Below, in pieces: positions 1-8,807 of a stretch of 64,000 bases of DNA. A program made the position numbers and the translations under genes. The number at the start of each line of letters is the position of its first letter. Position 1 is the stretch's first letter. This DNA comes from Marinirhabdus gelatinilytica. Its GTDB lineage: Bacteria; Bacteroidota; Bacteroidia; Flavobacteriales; Flavobacteriaceae. Location of the stretch: assembly GCF_003353425.1 (NCBI RefSeq), contig NZ_QRAO01000002.1, positions 46,454 to 110,453 on the forward strand. Direction: 5' to 3'. The notes under the pieces are model-generated. The model was not told the origin of the DNA. It ran no database searches and saw nothing but the letters and a program-made list of their open reading frames with translations.

Positions 1-816
1 ACACTGGTATGTGTTGCTGAAAATGACGACTCCTGTGGGTTGCAATCTGAAGTTTCCTTCCAAGGGGACGGTAGCTCGACATATTATATACTCGTGAACG
101 GTTTTGGCTCTGGAAGCTCTGGGGATTTCTCTCTTAATTTAGAGTGTGCTCCAGTACCACCACCAAACGATATGATAGTAAACTCTATTGATGTGGACGA
201 GATAGGGTTTCCTTATACCGATCCAGCGGTGGCAATGCCAGCAGCGACCACAGAAGCAGGTGGTACACCGGCCAATTGTGACAATGCGGGCGTATTGGGT
301 GTTTGGTACAACTTTGTGCCTACAATGGGAGGTACTGCCACGGCATCGGTAACGTCGCCAGCAGGGTTCACCTCTGTAACTTTTTACACGGCACCAGATG
401 AGAATGCTGTGGAGACAGACCTTACTTTGGTAGACTGGTTCGATAACCAGTGTGTACCTGGAGTAGATGCCTCTATCCCTGTAACAGCGGGACAGGCATA
501 CTATGTATATGTTGCAAACCACGAGGGCATCACGGACATCGTGATCGATGGTGATTTCTTCCTTGGAGTTGGTGATGCAGTAGTAGATGGCTTTACCTAT
601 TATCCAAATCCAGCTAACGATGAGATCACATTGGATGCTGGAACACGCAGTATAGAAACAGCAACTATCTATAACATTTTAGGACAAACCGTTGTAGAGC
701 AAACTGTAGGAGCTCCTTCAACACAGTTGAACGTTGCCAACTTGACCGTTGGAACCTATATCCTGAAAGTTTTGGTAGATGGTGAAACAGGAATCTACAA
801 AATTGTGAAACAGTAG
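1..816 (+). CDS. T9SS-sorted secreted protein, 3' part (5' end beyond window)
   Basis: The frame is open from base 1, so the gene begins left of the window. The visible 271 residues hold the end of a PPC-like beta-sandwich repeat (Cys-rich, with an AENDDSCGLQSE stretch), a second beta-rich domain with a GVWYNFVP motif, and a C-terminal T9SS type A sorting domain (FTYYPNPANDEITL...YNILGQTV...GTYILKV...GIYKIVKQ). Such proteins cross the outer membrane by the T9SS and are released or anchored at the surface. The gene is a tandem paralogue of the one starting at 994: bases 6-567 match 2931-3492 with only seven mismatches, after which the tails diverge. The ligand or substrate cannot be told. A terminator follows. 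Confidence 0.85.
   Translation, partial: TLVCVAENDDSCGLQSEVSFQGDGSSTYYILVNGFGSGSSGDFSLNLECAPVPPPNDMIVNSIDVDEIGFPYTDPAVAMPAATTEAGGTPANCDNAGVLGVWYNFVPTMGGTATASVTSPAGFTSVTFYTAPDENAVETDLTLVDWFDNQCVPGVDASIPVTAGQAYYVYVANHEGITDIVIDGDFFLGVGDAVVDGFTYYPNPANDEITLDAGTRSIETATIYNILGQTVVEQTVGAPSTQLNVANLTVGTYILKVLVDGETGIYKIVKQ
6..567 (+). repeat. 562-bp near-identical module, copy 1
   Basis: This aligns without gaps to 2931-3492 (constant offset 2925). I count seven mismatches, most of them at third codon positions. Identity ends abruptly after the codons for FFLG. The copy may extend left of the window. It is best read as recent duplication or gene conversion between tandem paralogues. Confidence 0.95.
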
Positions 817-842
817 TATTCACTTATTTTTAGAATATATAT

Positions 843-877
843 AATCACCTCGGTTTGTTGACCGAGGTGATTTTTTT
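843..877 (+). terminator. Rho-independent terminator
   Basis: A 12-bp perfect stem (AATCACCTCGGT at 843-854 with ACCGAGGTGATT at 861-872) has a 6-nt loop and runs into seven T. It lies 26 bp after the stop of the upstream secreted-protein gene and separates it from its paralogue. Confidence 0.9.
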
Positions 878-993
878 ATGTCTCAAAACTAAACTTACCT
901 AAATCGTTATGTTAAAATTTTTAAGAGAATAAAGGCAAAGACTGCCATCAAATTAGTATATTTAATGTTCAAACTATTAAACCTTAATTCATT

Positions 994-3741
994 ATGAAAA
1001 AAATTACCATTTTATGGAGCATTTTGTTCTGTTCTCTCGGAACAATGTTTGCCCAAACGCCTGCAGAGCTTGCTGAAATTCAGGCAAACGATGCAATGCA
1101 AAACCAACCGATTGATATCCAGGAGTTACTGGATAGAAAAGAAGCGATAGGTACTACTGTACTTCCAATGTCGCATTATTTTTCAGCTGAAGAAATTTCA
1201 GCATTAAGAGCCTATGATAGTAACCAAAACAGAAATGTATTGGCCGATATCATTCCCACTGCAGGAGCGACCGAATCTTTTGCCGTTGCAGCTGGCGATA
1301 CGTTCTTCGACCCAGGAGGACCAGGGGGAAGCAGTACAGGGGGAACACCGGGTAACTATCCAAATTGTGGATGTGTGACCCTTACCACCCTAACTGGGGT
1401 ACAGGATATCAATTTCGATTTCTTTAGCGTATTTTCAACATTCGACTGGTTGCGTATCTATGATGGTGCCGATACCACGGGTACTGTATTGTATGACAAT
1501 TCTGATACAGGAGCACAATCAGGAGACATTACAACTGCAGATATGGCTGCATCAACTGGTACTATGTTCAGCTCTACTACCGGTAATCTTACCTTTGAGT
1601 TTAATGCAACTGCAGTTGTGGATTATGGAGGATGGGAAGTATCTATTTTAAGTGCTGCTGGTCCAGGAGATTTTTATGTTAAAGATGGTTTCCCTGGTGA
1701 TGCTTTTGGTACCATGCCACAGGCGGGGCCATACAACATCAACCCCATTGCAAATTTTGCGGATCAACTTTTTTCAGATGATTTTGCTGCAGATGGATTG
1801 TTGTATTCTATCGATTTCGGCTCTGGAAATTTAGTTACCGTAGATATTACGACAGGAGACAGAACCGTAATTGGTCCTACAGGTATGACGGCATCTCCCA
1901 CAGGGATTTCGTATAATTTCTTTGATGGAACGATGTACGCTATCGATACCGATATCACCGAAACGACCCTATACACAGTAGATCTATCTACCGGTGCAGC
2001 TACCGTTGTGGGTACCACAGGTATCCCAGGGGGTATCTGGCTTGAGATTGACAATAATGGTGTAGGCTATATTGCTGATATCGTAAATGATGAATTCCAC
2101 TCGATAGATTTGGCAACTGCCACGGCAACTTTGGTAGGACCTATCGGGCAGGATTTGAACTTTGCCCAAGAAGCAACTTACGATCATGACAATGATATAC
2201 TGTATGCAGGTCTTTATAGTGCTGTAACCGAGATTAGCACCATAGATGTAACTACAGGAACTCCTACAATTTTAGGCTCTGGTTCATACGAAGCCGTTAT
2301 GCTTTCCTTGGAAGGTGGCGAATTGTCTAATAATGTTTGTGAAGGAGCAGAGGATATTAACTGTGGAGATACAGTGACTGGTGATACATCGGACAATACA
2401 GACAATGGCGGTGCCAATGCTTCGCCAGATGAGTGGTACCAATATACCGGATCGGGATTTGAGGAAATAGTAACTGTTTCACTTTGTGACGGTGGTACTG
2501 GTTACGATTCATTTCTTACCGTGTACGACGCTTGTGGCGGAAATGTGGTGGCAGACAATGATGATTTTTGTGGATTACAATCTGAGCTTACCTTTACTTC
2601 AGACGGTACAACAACGTATTACATAGCAGTTGAAGGATTTGGCACTAACGCTGGAGCATATAGCTTAGCATTAAGCTGTATAGTTCCTTTAGACGATTGT
2701 GAAACTGCAGGAAGTATTTCTTGTGGCGAAACCGTATTGGGAAGTACTGCAAATGGAGCAACCCCAGACCCAACAGCGCCAGACTGTGGAGGCGGTAACG
2801 ATGCTCCTGGAGTTTGGTACGTAATAGACGATACCTCTGGACTGGTAACCGACTATACGGTTTCACTTTGTGATGGCGGTACAAGCTACGACAGTAAATT
2901 GGTAGTGTATTCAGGAGACTGTGGTGCGCTGGTATGTGTTGCTGAAAATGACGACTCCTGTGGGTTGCAATCTGAAGTTTCCTTCCAAGGGGACGGTAGC
3001 TCAACATATTATATACTCGTGAACGGTTTTGCATCTGGAAGCTCTGGGGATTTCTCTCTTAATTTAGAGTGTGCTCCAGTACCACCACCCAACGATATGA
3101 TAGTAAACTCTATTGATGTGGACGAGATAGGGTTCCCTTATACCGATCCAGCGGTGGCAATGCCAGCAGCGACTACAGAAGCAGGTGGTACACCGGCCAA
3201 TTGTGACAATGCGGGCGTATTGGGTGTTTGGTACAACTTTGTGCCTACAATGGGAGGTACTGCCACGGCATCGGTAACGTCGCCAGCAGGGTTCACCTCT
3301 GTAACTTTTTACACGGCACCAGATGAGAATGCTGTGGAGACAGACCTTACCTTGGTAGACTGGTTCGATAACCAGTGTGTACCTGGAGTAGATGCCTCTA
3401 TCCCTGTAACAGCGGGACAGGCATACTATGTATATGTTGCAAACCACGAGGGCATCACGGACATCGTGATCGATGGTGATTTCTTCCTTGGAATAGGAGA
3501 CGAAACCATTCAGGGATTCAGTTACTATCCAAATCCAGCAACAAATGAACTTAATTTGCAGTCTGGAAATGGAACTATTGAGAGTGCTATTATTTACAAC
3601 ATCCTAGGACAGGAAGTTGTAAACCAAAATGTAGATGCTACCAATGCCGTACTGGATGTAGCCAACCTGAGTGTTGGAACCTACATGCTTAAGGTAGTTG
3701 TAAATGGTGAAACAGGAATCTACAAAGTTGTAAAGCAATAA
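994..3741 (+). CDS. Multidomain T9SS-secreted protein (CUB-like, propeller-like, PPC-like repeats)
   Basis: The 915-residue product starts with a signal peptide (MKKITILWSILFCSLGTMFAQ). About 100-225 is CUB-like (CGCVTLT...FDWLRIYDG...LTFEFNA...GGWEVSI). About 255-440 carries repeats of the type LYSIDFGSGNLVTVD...TGDRTVIG, like the DUF4394/DUF6923 propeller-like group. Two Cys-rich PPC-like sandwich repeats follow at about 447-566 and 568-692 (each with a VSLCDGGT.YDS stretch), then a domain with GVWYNFVP, and a T9SS type A sorting domain at about 840-915 (YYPNPATNELNL, YNILGQEV, GTYMLKV, VVKQ). It is probably an extracellular or surface adhesive or binding protein; no catalytic motif is visible. 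Residues from about 647 to 833 are nearly identical to the upstream paralogue. Confidence 0.88.
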   Translation: MKKITILWSILFCSLGTMFAQTPAELAEIQANDAMQNQPIDIQELLDRKEAIGTTVLPMSHYFSAEEISALRAYDSNQNRNVLADIIPTAGATESFAVAAGDTFFDPGGPGGSSTGGTPGNYPNCGCVTLTTLTGVQDINFDFFSVFSTFDWLRIYDGADTTGTVLYDNSDTGAQSGDITTADMAASTGTMFSSTTGNLTFEFNATAVVDYGGWEVSILSAAGPGDFYVKDGFPGDAFGTMPQAGPYNINPIANFADQLFSDDFAADGLLYSIDFGSGNLVTVDITTGDRTVIGPTGMTASPTGISYNFFDGTMYAIDTDITETTLYTVDLSTGAATVVGTTGIPGGIWLEIDNNGVGYIADIVNDEFHSIDLATATATLVGPIGQDLNFAQEATYDHDNDILYAGLYSAVTEISTIDVTTGTPTILGSGSYEAVMLSLEGGELSNNVCEGAEDINCGDTVTGDTSDNTDNGGANASPDEWYQYTGSGFEEIVTVSLCDGGTGYDSFLTVYDACGGNVVADNDDFCGLQSELTFTSDGTTTYYIAVEGFGTNAGAYSLALSCIVPLDDCETAGSISCGETVLGSTANGATPDPTAPDCGGGNDAPGVWYVIDDTSGLVTDYTVSLCDGGTSYDSKLVVYSGDCGALVCVAENDDSCGLQSEVSFQGDGSSTYYILVNGFASGSSGDFSLNLECAPVPPPNDMIVNSIDVDEIGFPYTDPAVAMPAATTEAGGTPANCDNAGVLGVWYNFVPTMGGTATASVTSPAGFTSVTFYTAPDENAVETDLTLVDWFDNQCVPGVDASIPVTAGQAYYVYVANHEGITDIVIDGDFFLGIGDETIQGFSYYPNPATNELNLQSGNGTIESAIIYNILGQEVVNQNVDATNAVLDVANLSVGTYMLKVVVNGETGIYKVVKQ
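2931..3492 (+). repeat. 562-bp near-identical module, copy 2
   Basis: This is the partner of the module at 6-567, with seven mismatches and no gaps. It encodes the end of the second PPC-like repeat and the GVWYNFVP domain, and stops exactly where the sorting tail begins. Confidence 0.95.
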
Positions 3742-3768
3742 TGTAGTTTTTAAATAAACCAAAACAAG

Positions 3769-3799
3769 TCCCTCCAACCATTGTTGGGGGGATTTTTTT
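3769..3799 (+). terminator. Rho-independent terminator
   Basis: A 10-bp stem (TCCCTCCAAC at 3769-3778 with GTTGGGGGGA at 3783-3792, one G.T wobble) has a 4-nt loop and a run of seven T. It ends the T9SS protein gene at 994-3741. Confidence 0.85.
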
Positions 3800-3805
3800 A
3801 TTGCG

Positions 3806-3813
3806 TAACTTTG
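3806..3813 (+). promoter_or_regulatory. TAnnTTTG promoter box, glycosyltransferase gene
   Basis: TAACTTTG matches the Bacteroidetes -7 consensus and ends 7 nt before the ATG at 3821. It follows directly on the upstream terminator. With this spacing the mRNA would be leaderless or nearly so. Confidence 0.65.
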
Positions 3814-3820
3814 TTCTTGT

Positions 3821-4822
3821 ATGGAGCGTAGCTATTCGTTTATTATTCCAGTGTACAATCGTCCGCAAGAAATCAAGGAATTACTGGAGAGTTTCTTGGT
3901 ACTACAATTTTCAGAACCCTATGAAATTGTGATCGTGGAGGATGGAAGTGAAGATTCTTCAGAGAATATTGTGGGTGAGTTTTCAGAAAAACTTTCCGTA
4001 TCCTACTATTACAAAGAAAATAGCGGCCCCGGCGATTCAAGAAATTTTGGGATGAAAAAAGCAAAAGGGAACTATTTTATAATACTGGATTCAGATTGCC
4101 TATTGCCATCGCATTACTTACAAACGGTAGATTATTTCCTAGAAAATTCTTATTACGATTGCTATGGTGGGGCAGATGCGGCGCATCAAAATTTCTCCCA
4201 ACTACAAAAAGCCATTAACTATGTGATGACCTCTTTTTTCACAACCGGCGGTATACGTGGGTCCAAGAAAAGCATTAATAAGTTTGAGCCCAGAAGTTTC
4301 AATATGGGGATTTCAGAAAAAGCCTTTGTGGCAACCGGGGGGTTTTCGAGAATTCACCCAGGAGAAGATCCAGATCTTTCGCAGCGTATTGTAAAAGCAG
4401 GTTTTGAGACCACTTTTATACCAGATGCTTTTGTGTACCATAAAAGGCGTATCTCGTGGAAAAAATTTTTCACACAGGTAAAAAAGTTTGGGCTGGTACG
4501 CCCCATACTCAATAAGTGGCACCCCAATGCTGCAAAGATTACTTTTTGGTTCCCAACTATATTTGTCTTTTTTGTGCTGTTTTCAATATTGGCCGGCGTG
4601 CTTATTTCGTTTTGGTTATTGGTTCCATTACTGGTGTATATGGTATTGATTTTGTTGGACGCCAGTATAAAATCCAAAAACTTATGGATAGGTTGCCTAG
4701 CAGTGTTCGCTATGTTTATTCAATTCTTTGGGTATGGTTTGGCATTCCTCAAATCCAGTTTTTACGTAGGGTTGTTGAACAAAGACCCGGAAAAACAATT
4801 CCCTAAATTATTTTTTAAGTAA
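3821..4822 (+). CDS. Family 2 glycosyltransferase, membrane-associated
   Basis: The 333-residue product has a GT-A fold N-terminus typical of GT2: SFIIPVYNRP at residues 6-15, VIVEDGSEDSS at about 37-47, GPGDSRNFG at 69-77, and the metal-binding DSD at residues 90-92. It is followed by an NMGISEKAF...GGF...GEDPDLSQRI acceptor-site region. About three hydrophobic segments at residues 240-320 should anchor it in the inner membrane. It probably transfers a sugar from a nucleotide donor in cell-envelope glycan synthesis; donor and acceptor cannot be read from the sequence. It is followed after 28 bp by the YbbR-coaE genes. Confidence 0.88.
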   Translation: MERSYSFIIPVYNRPQEIKELLESFLVLQFSEPYEIVIVEDGSEDSSENIVGEFSEKLSVSYYYKENSGPGDSRNFGMKKAKGNYFIILDSDCLLPSHYLQTVDYFLENSYYDCYGGADAAHQNFSQLQKAINYVMTSFFTTGGIRGSKKSINKFEPRSFNMGISEKAFVATGGFSRIHPGEDPDLSQRIVKAGFETTFIPDAFVYHKRRISWKKFFTQVKKFGLVRPILNKWHPNAAKITFWFPTIFVFFVLFSILAGVLISFWLLVPLLVYMVLILLDASIKSKNLWIGCLAVFAMFIQFFGYGLAFLKSSFYVGLLNKDPEKQFPKLFFK

Positions 4823-4850
4823 CTTTTCCCAAAAATAACTTTCTTGCCCC

Positions 4851-5801
4851 ATGGCCGCATCTATAAAAACCTTTAAGAGCATAAAGATTAATACCTTTTT
4901 TGTTTTCTTGTTGTTGGCCATTGTATTTTGGGGGCTCACCAAATTTTCAAAGGACAATACGGCAAAAATAAAGGCTACTTTTACCTATCAGAATATTCCC
5001 GTAAACTATCTTTTGGAAGAGGGCAATCCACAGGAAATCACCTTCGATATTACAAGTAACGGCTTCGATATCTTGCTCTATAAGCTGAAGTCGCCAAGTG
5101 TTGAGATTGATGTAGCAAAATATTTTGATGATACTACAGGGAGTGCACAAATAAATTCCGAAGACCTGAAAGATGAAATAACCAAGCAGCTTAACTACAA
5201 GGGGGCAAGCATCAGGAACCTATCCAATAACAGTATAGCGATTAAATTAGAGGGAATACAAACAAAGAAAATACCTGTTAGGCCACAGGCTAGAATCTTA
5301 TATAAAAATGGTTTCAATGCAGTGGACAGTTTGCGAACCCGGCCAGATTCGGTCATTGTCTCTGGTCCATCTATTTTGTTGGATTCAATAAACGGAATTG
5401 CCACTAAGGAAATAATTTTGGAAAATGTGGACAAACCCATTAAAAATAGTGTAGCATTAGTGTCTCTACCCAACAGTTCCCTAACACTACATACTGAAAC
5501 TGTTACCCTGCACCAAGACGTACAGGAGTTTGCACAAAAAAAAGTTTCTTTACCCATTACGTTGAAGAACCTTCCTGCCAGTGCAACCATTAAATTGATA
5601 CCTGAGCGTATACAGGTTACATTTGTAGTACCCATAGAAAATTTTGGGTTGGTAACTGAAAGTGATTTTGAGGTTCTATGCGATTTTGAAGAAAGGAATT
5701 CCGAAGAAAACTTCTTAACACCCGTATTGTCCAAAAAACCCCCGTATGCCAGGAACATACAATTGTCGCCCCAAAAGATAGATTTTTTAATATTTAAGTA
5801 A
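4851..5801 (+). CDS. YbbR-like domain protein
   Basis: The 316-residue product has one N-terminal membrane segment (about 14-30) and an extracytoplasmic beta-rich part resembling YbbR domains (NIPVNYLLEEGNPQEITFDI; KKIPVRPQARILYKNGFNAVDS...PDSVIVSGPSILLDSINGIAT). In Firmicutes, YbbR proteins (CdaR) control the diadenylate cyclase CdaA. No cyclase gene lies here, so that role is not supported in this context. The position directly before coaE (5 bp gap) is a common flavobacterial arrangement and suggests co-transcription. Function unknown. Confidence 0.8.
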   Translation: MAASIKTFKSIKINTFFVFLLLAIVFWGLTKFSKDNTAKIKATFTYQNIPVNYLLEEGNPQEITFDITSNGFDILLYKLKSPSVEIDVAKYFDDTTGSAQINSEDLKDEITKQLNYKGASIRNLSNNSIAIKLEGIQTKKIPVRPQARILYKNGFNAVDSLRTRPDSVIVSGPSILLDSINGIATKEIILENVDKPIKNSVALVSLPNSSLTLHTETVTLHQDVQEFAQKKVSLPITLKNLPASATIKLIPERIQVTFVVPIENFGLVTESDFEVLCDFEERNSEENFLTPVLSKKPPYARNIQLSPQKIDFLIFK

Positions 5802-5806
5802 CCACT

Positions 5807-6391
5807 GTGAAAATAATAGGACTTACCGGAGGCATAGGCAGTGGTAAAACTACCGTGGCCAAGATGTTCAAGAACAATGGAGTGCCCGTTTACATTGCAG
5901 ATGTGGAAGCCAAACTTCTCACGAACCGCTCCAAATACATTAAAAAGAAAGTTATAGCGTTGCTGGGTGAGAAGGCTTATAGAGAAGGCCACCTGGATCG
6001 AAAATTCGTAGCGAATATCGTGTTCAATGATACTGAAAAGTTAAAAGCCCTGAATGCTATAATCCATCCAAGAGTTGCACAGCATTTTTCTAGATGGATC
6101 AAAAAGCAGAATGCACCTTACTGCATCAAGGAAGCAGCTATATTGTTTGAAAATGGAGGCTATAAACAATGCGACCAAACCATCCTTGTGGTAGCAGATA
6201 GAGCAGTCCGGATACAAAGGGTATTACAAAGGGACAACACCACGGTTGAAGAAATTGAGGCGAGAATGAGCAACCAATGGGATGACGATAAAAAGAAAGA
6301 ACTGGCAGATTACATTATAAAAAACACCACACTCGAAGAAACCCAAAAACAAGTTGACGCCATACATGCCAAACTCTCGAAAAGCCAGTAA
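5807..6391 (+). CDS. coaE: Dephospho-CoA kinase
   Basis: The 194-residue product (usual CoaE length) catalyses the last step of coenzyme A synthesis, phosphorylating the 3' hydroxyl of dephospho-CoA with ATP. The P-loop GGIGSGKTT lies at residues 8-16, followed by VPVYIADVEAKLL (the conserved Asp of the CoA-binding segment), HPRV, EAAILFENGG, and the lid region RVLQRDNTTVEEIEARMSNQ. The start codon is GTG at 5807, placing the P-loop at its normal distance from the N-terminus. It probably forms an operon with the YbbR gene upstream. Confidence 0.95.
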   Translation: MKIIGLTGGIGSGKTTVAKMFKNNGVPVYIADVEAKLLTNRSKYIKKKVIALLGEKAYREGHLDRKFVANIVFNDTEKLKALNAIIHPRVAQHFSRWIKKQNAPYCIKEAAILFENGGYKQCDQTILVVADRAVRIQRVLQRDNTTVEEIEARMSNQWDDDKKKELADYIIKNTTLEETQKQVDAIHAKLSKSQ

Positions 6392-6453
6392 CCACAATCC
6401 CTCCTTACTGTTAACATTTGGTTAAACCACTCATCCCATAAATGTTAAAATCT

Positions 6454-6461
6454 TACTTTTG
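6454..6461 (+). promoter_or_regulatory. TAnnTTTG promoter box, two-component operon
   Basis: TACTTTTG ends 4 nt before the ATG at 6466. Because the box lies downstream of the first in-frame ATG (6442), it supports 6466 as the true start. The transcript would be leaderless or nearly so. Confidence 0.55.
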
Positions 6462-6465
6462 GGGG

Positions 6466-8028
6466 ATGAACAAAAAATTATTCTTACTTCTTGTTGGGCT
6501 TATGTCGCTCTCCTTGGTGGGGATAATTTTCGTTCAAGGTTATTGGATTAAAAACGCATACAGGACAAAGTACGACCAGTTTAGTTATAACGTAAAAAAC
6601 TCGCTTCTTAATGTTGCCTCTCAAATACAAGCAAGAGAGCTGGATACATACTATTCGATCTATAGCGATATTGTAGATAGTATAGGCAATCCCAACAGCA
6701 TAACTTATAACGAGCTCTTGTACGCCACTTCCGATGGTAACAATTTTGAGAAAAGCGTTTTTTACAATAGCATTCTGGAGGAGGATTTTAAACTATCGGC
6801 CAATATATTGGATACTGAAATTGATAGTATCCAATTTAAGAGATTGACCAACCGAAAAGAAAGGTTTTTGATAAACAACGCATTGGATGGTAGTGACGGC
6901 CTGAATGCTAGGATAGAATCCATAAGCCGTCTTACAGAGTTTGAGAGAAACCAGTTTGATGCAGCTTTCAGGAATATTTCGGGAAAAAAGCCTATCCACC
7001 AAAGAGTGTCAAAAACCGAAATAGACACCCTGTTACGAAAACAACTGGTGGACCGCGGAATAGAGTCTCCCTTCGAGTATGCTGTTTTCAGTAGGGATCT
7101 TGCGACTAAGGTGCAATCTGAAAATTTTGAGGCAGATCCAGAGTATACCTACAGCACGCCTCTGTTTGTTAATGAAGACCTTAACACACAATACCAACTA
7201 TACGTTAGTTTTGCCGATATGGAAAAGGAAGTGTTAAGCGGTATTTTGGGAATTGCCATTCTTTCCTTGATTTTTACGGGAGTGATTGTCTTGGCCTATA
7301 GTAGTGCACTTTCCCAATTGTTCAAACAACGGCAAATCTCCCAGATAAAAAGTGATTTTATTAATAATATGACCCACGAGTTCAAGACTCCTATCGCTAC
7401 GATCAATCTAGCCTTGGATGCGTTAAAGAACCCAAAAGTTAAGGACAACAAAGAGTTTTTAACCCGTTATCTTAAAATGATACGGGACGAGAACCGAAGG
7501 ATGCACGCCCAGGTCGAAAACGTTCTACGTATTTCAAAACTAGAGAAGAATGAGTTGGACCTGCCCAAAGAAAGACTCAAGATGCACGATATTATTGAAA
7601 ACGCCGTATCCCACGTAGAGCTTATTGTTGAAGATAGGGGAGGGTATATTAAAACTCACTTTGGAGCATTGAAATCCTCGGTACTTGCCAACGATTCACA
7701 CCTTACAAATGTTGTGGTGAACATACTGGACAACGGTATAAAATATTCCGAAGGGGAACCCAGGATAGATGTTTATACCGAAAACGTAAAAAACACTATA
7801 ATAGTAAAAATTAGGGACCAGGGAGTTGGAATGTCCAAGAGTGTCCAGAAAAAAATATTCGAAAAATTTTACCGTGAACATACTGGCGACATACACAACG
7901 TTAAAGGCCATGGTCTCGGACTCGCTTACGTAAAAAGAATCTTGGACGATCACGATGCCCAGATTTACGTAGAGAGCGAAAAAGGAAAAGGAAGCACATT
8001 TATAATTAAACTACACTTAATATCATAA
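6466..8028 (+). CDS. Sensor histidine kinase (RprX-like)
   Basis: From the ATG at 6466 the protein has 520 residues. It has a membrane segment at about 4-25, an extracytoplasmic sensor region of about 230 residues, a second membrane segment at about 258-282, a HisKA domain (FINNMTHEFKTPIATINLAL, phospho-acceptor His304) and an HATPase domain with N box NVVVNILDNGIKYS, G1 box RDQGVGMS and G2 box GHGLGLAYV. No HAMP domain is obvious. An upstream in-frame ATG at 6442 would add MLKSYFWG before the hydrophobic N-terminus, but a promoter box sits between the two. The response regulator follows after 3 bp. The signal sensed is unknown. Confidence 0.93.
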   Translation: MNKKLFLLLVGLMSLSLVGIIFVQGYWIKNAYRTKYDQFSYNVKNSLLNVASQIQARELDTYYSIYSDIVDSIGNPNSITYNELLYATSDGNNFEKSVFYNSILEEDFKLSANILDTEIDSIQFKRLTNRKERFLINNALDGSDGLNARIESISRLTEFERNQFDAAFRNISGKKPIHQRVSKTEIDTLLRKQLVDRGIESPFEYAVFSRDLATKVQSENFEADPEYTYSTPLFVNEDLNTQYQLYVSFADMEKEVLSGILGIAILSLIFTGVIVLAYSSALSQLFKQRQISQIKSDFINNMTHEFKTPIATINLALDALKNPKVKDNKEFLTRYLKMIRDENRRMHAQVENVLRISKLEKNELDLPKERLKMHDIIENAVSHVELIVEDRGGYIKTHFGALKSSVLANDSHLTNVVVNILDNGIKYSEGEPRIDVYTENVKNTIIVKIRDQGVGMSKSVQKKIFEKFYREHTGDIHNVKGHGLGLAYVKRILDDHDAQIYVESEKGKGSTFIIKLHLIS

Positions 8029-8031
8029 ATT

Positions 8032-8748
8032 ATGGAAACTGAAAACAAAAAAATTCTCTTAGTAGAAGACGATCCTAACTTTGGGACAGTACTTAAAGAT
8101 TACCTTGCCATGAACGACTACGACGTTGTACACGCAAAGAACGGCATGGAAGGATTCGAAAAGTTTAAAAAAGACGATTACGACCTGTGTATCCTGGATG
8201 TAATGATGCCCTATAAGGATGGTTTTACCCTCGCTAAGGAAATCAGGGAGAAAAATGAAGACATCCCTATTATCTTTCTTACGGCAAAGGCAATGAAAGA
8301 AGATGTGTTAAAAGGATATAAAGTAGGGGCAGACGACTACCTTAACAAACCTTTTGACAGTGAGGTGCTACTCATGAAAATAAAGGCGATCATCCAGCGT
8401 AAGGCAACCGATAGTATTGCAGATAGCAAGCAATTTGAATTTGAGATTGGGAATTTCCACCTTAACTCCAAATTACGATTCCTTACCTATAAAAAAGAGG
8501 AGCCTAGTAAATTATCCCCAAAAGAGAACGAACTGCTTCGTTTGCTAGCACTTCATAAAAACGATTTAATGCCTCGTGAACTGGCCCTTACCAAGATTTG
8601 GAGGGACGATAATTATTTTACCTCACGAAGTATGGACGTATATATTGCCAAGCTGCGTAAATACCTGAGCAAGGACGATGGTGTAGAGATCATCAACATT
8701 CATGGTGAAGGGTTCCGCTTGGTAGTAAAAGACGAAGTAGACCAGTAA
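8032..8748 (+). CDS. OmpR/PhoB-family response regulator (RprY-like)
   Basis: The 238-residue product is the DNA-binding partner of the kinase encoded 3 bp upstream. The receiver domain (about 6-120) has the acidic pair in LLVEDDPNFG, the phospho-acceptor Asp56 in CILDVMMPYKDGF, the Thr of IFLTAKA and the Lys of LNKPFD. The C-terminal winged helix (about 140-235) shows LSPKENELLRLLALHKNDLM...RSMDVYIAKLRKYLS...IINIHGEGFRLV, as in OmpR-type trans-regulatory domains. It should activate or repress genes in response to the kinase. Target genes are not evident nearby. Confidence 0.95.
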   Translation: METENKKILLVEDDPNFGTVLKDYLAMNDYDVVHAKNGMEGFEKFKKDDYDLCILDVMMPYKDGFTLAKEIREKNEDIPIIFLTAKAMKEDVLKGYKVGADDYLNKPFDSEVLLMKIKAIIQRKATDSIADSKQFEFEIGNFHLNSKLRFLTYKKEEPSKLSPKENELLRLLALHKNDLMPRELALTKIWRDDNYFTSRSMDVYIAKLRKYLSKDDGVEIINIHGEGFRLVVKDEVDQ

Positions 8749-8771
8749 AATAGCATGATAGAAAGTGTCAT

Positions 8772-8807
8772 AAACGCCACCTGAACTAGTTCGGGCTGGC
8801 GTTTTTG
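8772..8807. terminator. Bidirectional hairpin terminator between convergent genes
   Basis: AAACGCCA (8772-8779) pairs perfectly with TGGCGTTT (8797-8804); after one mismatch an inner stem continues to a short loop. T follows on the + strand. It serves the response regulator gene on + and overlaps the last codons of miaA on -. Confidence 0.75.

Noticed and set aside
139-522. Long open frame on the minus strand, repeated at 3064-3447
   Set aside because: It is antisense to the two near-identical T9SS modules and rich in Cys/Arg/Tyr; both copies simply mirror the duplicated coding strand.
2645-3034. 129-codon minus-strand open frame
   Set aside because: Antisense to the PPC-like repeats of the secreted protein, with a composition unlike real proteins and no start context.
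5195-5992. 265-codon minus-strand open frame
   Set aside because: It spans the end of the YbbR gene and the start of coaE on the other strand; coaE and YbbR are clear, and no family resemblance is seen in the antisense product.
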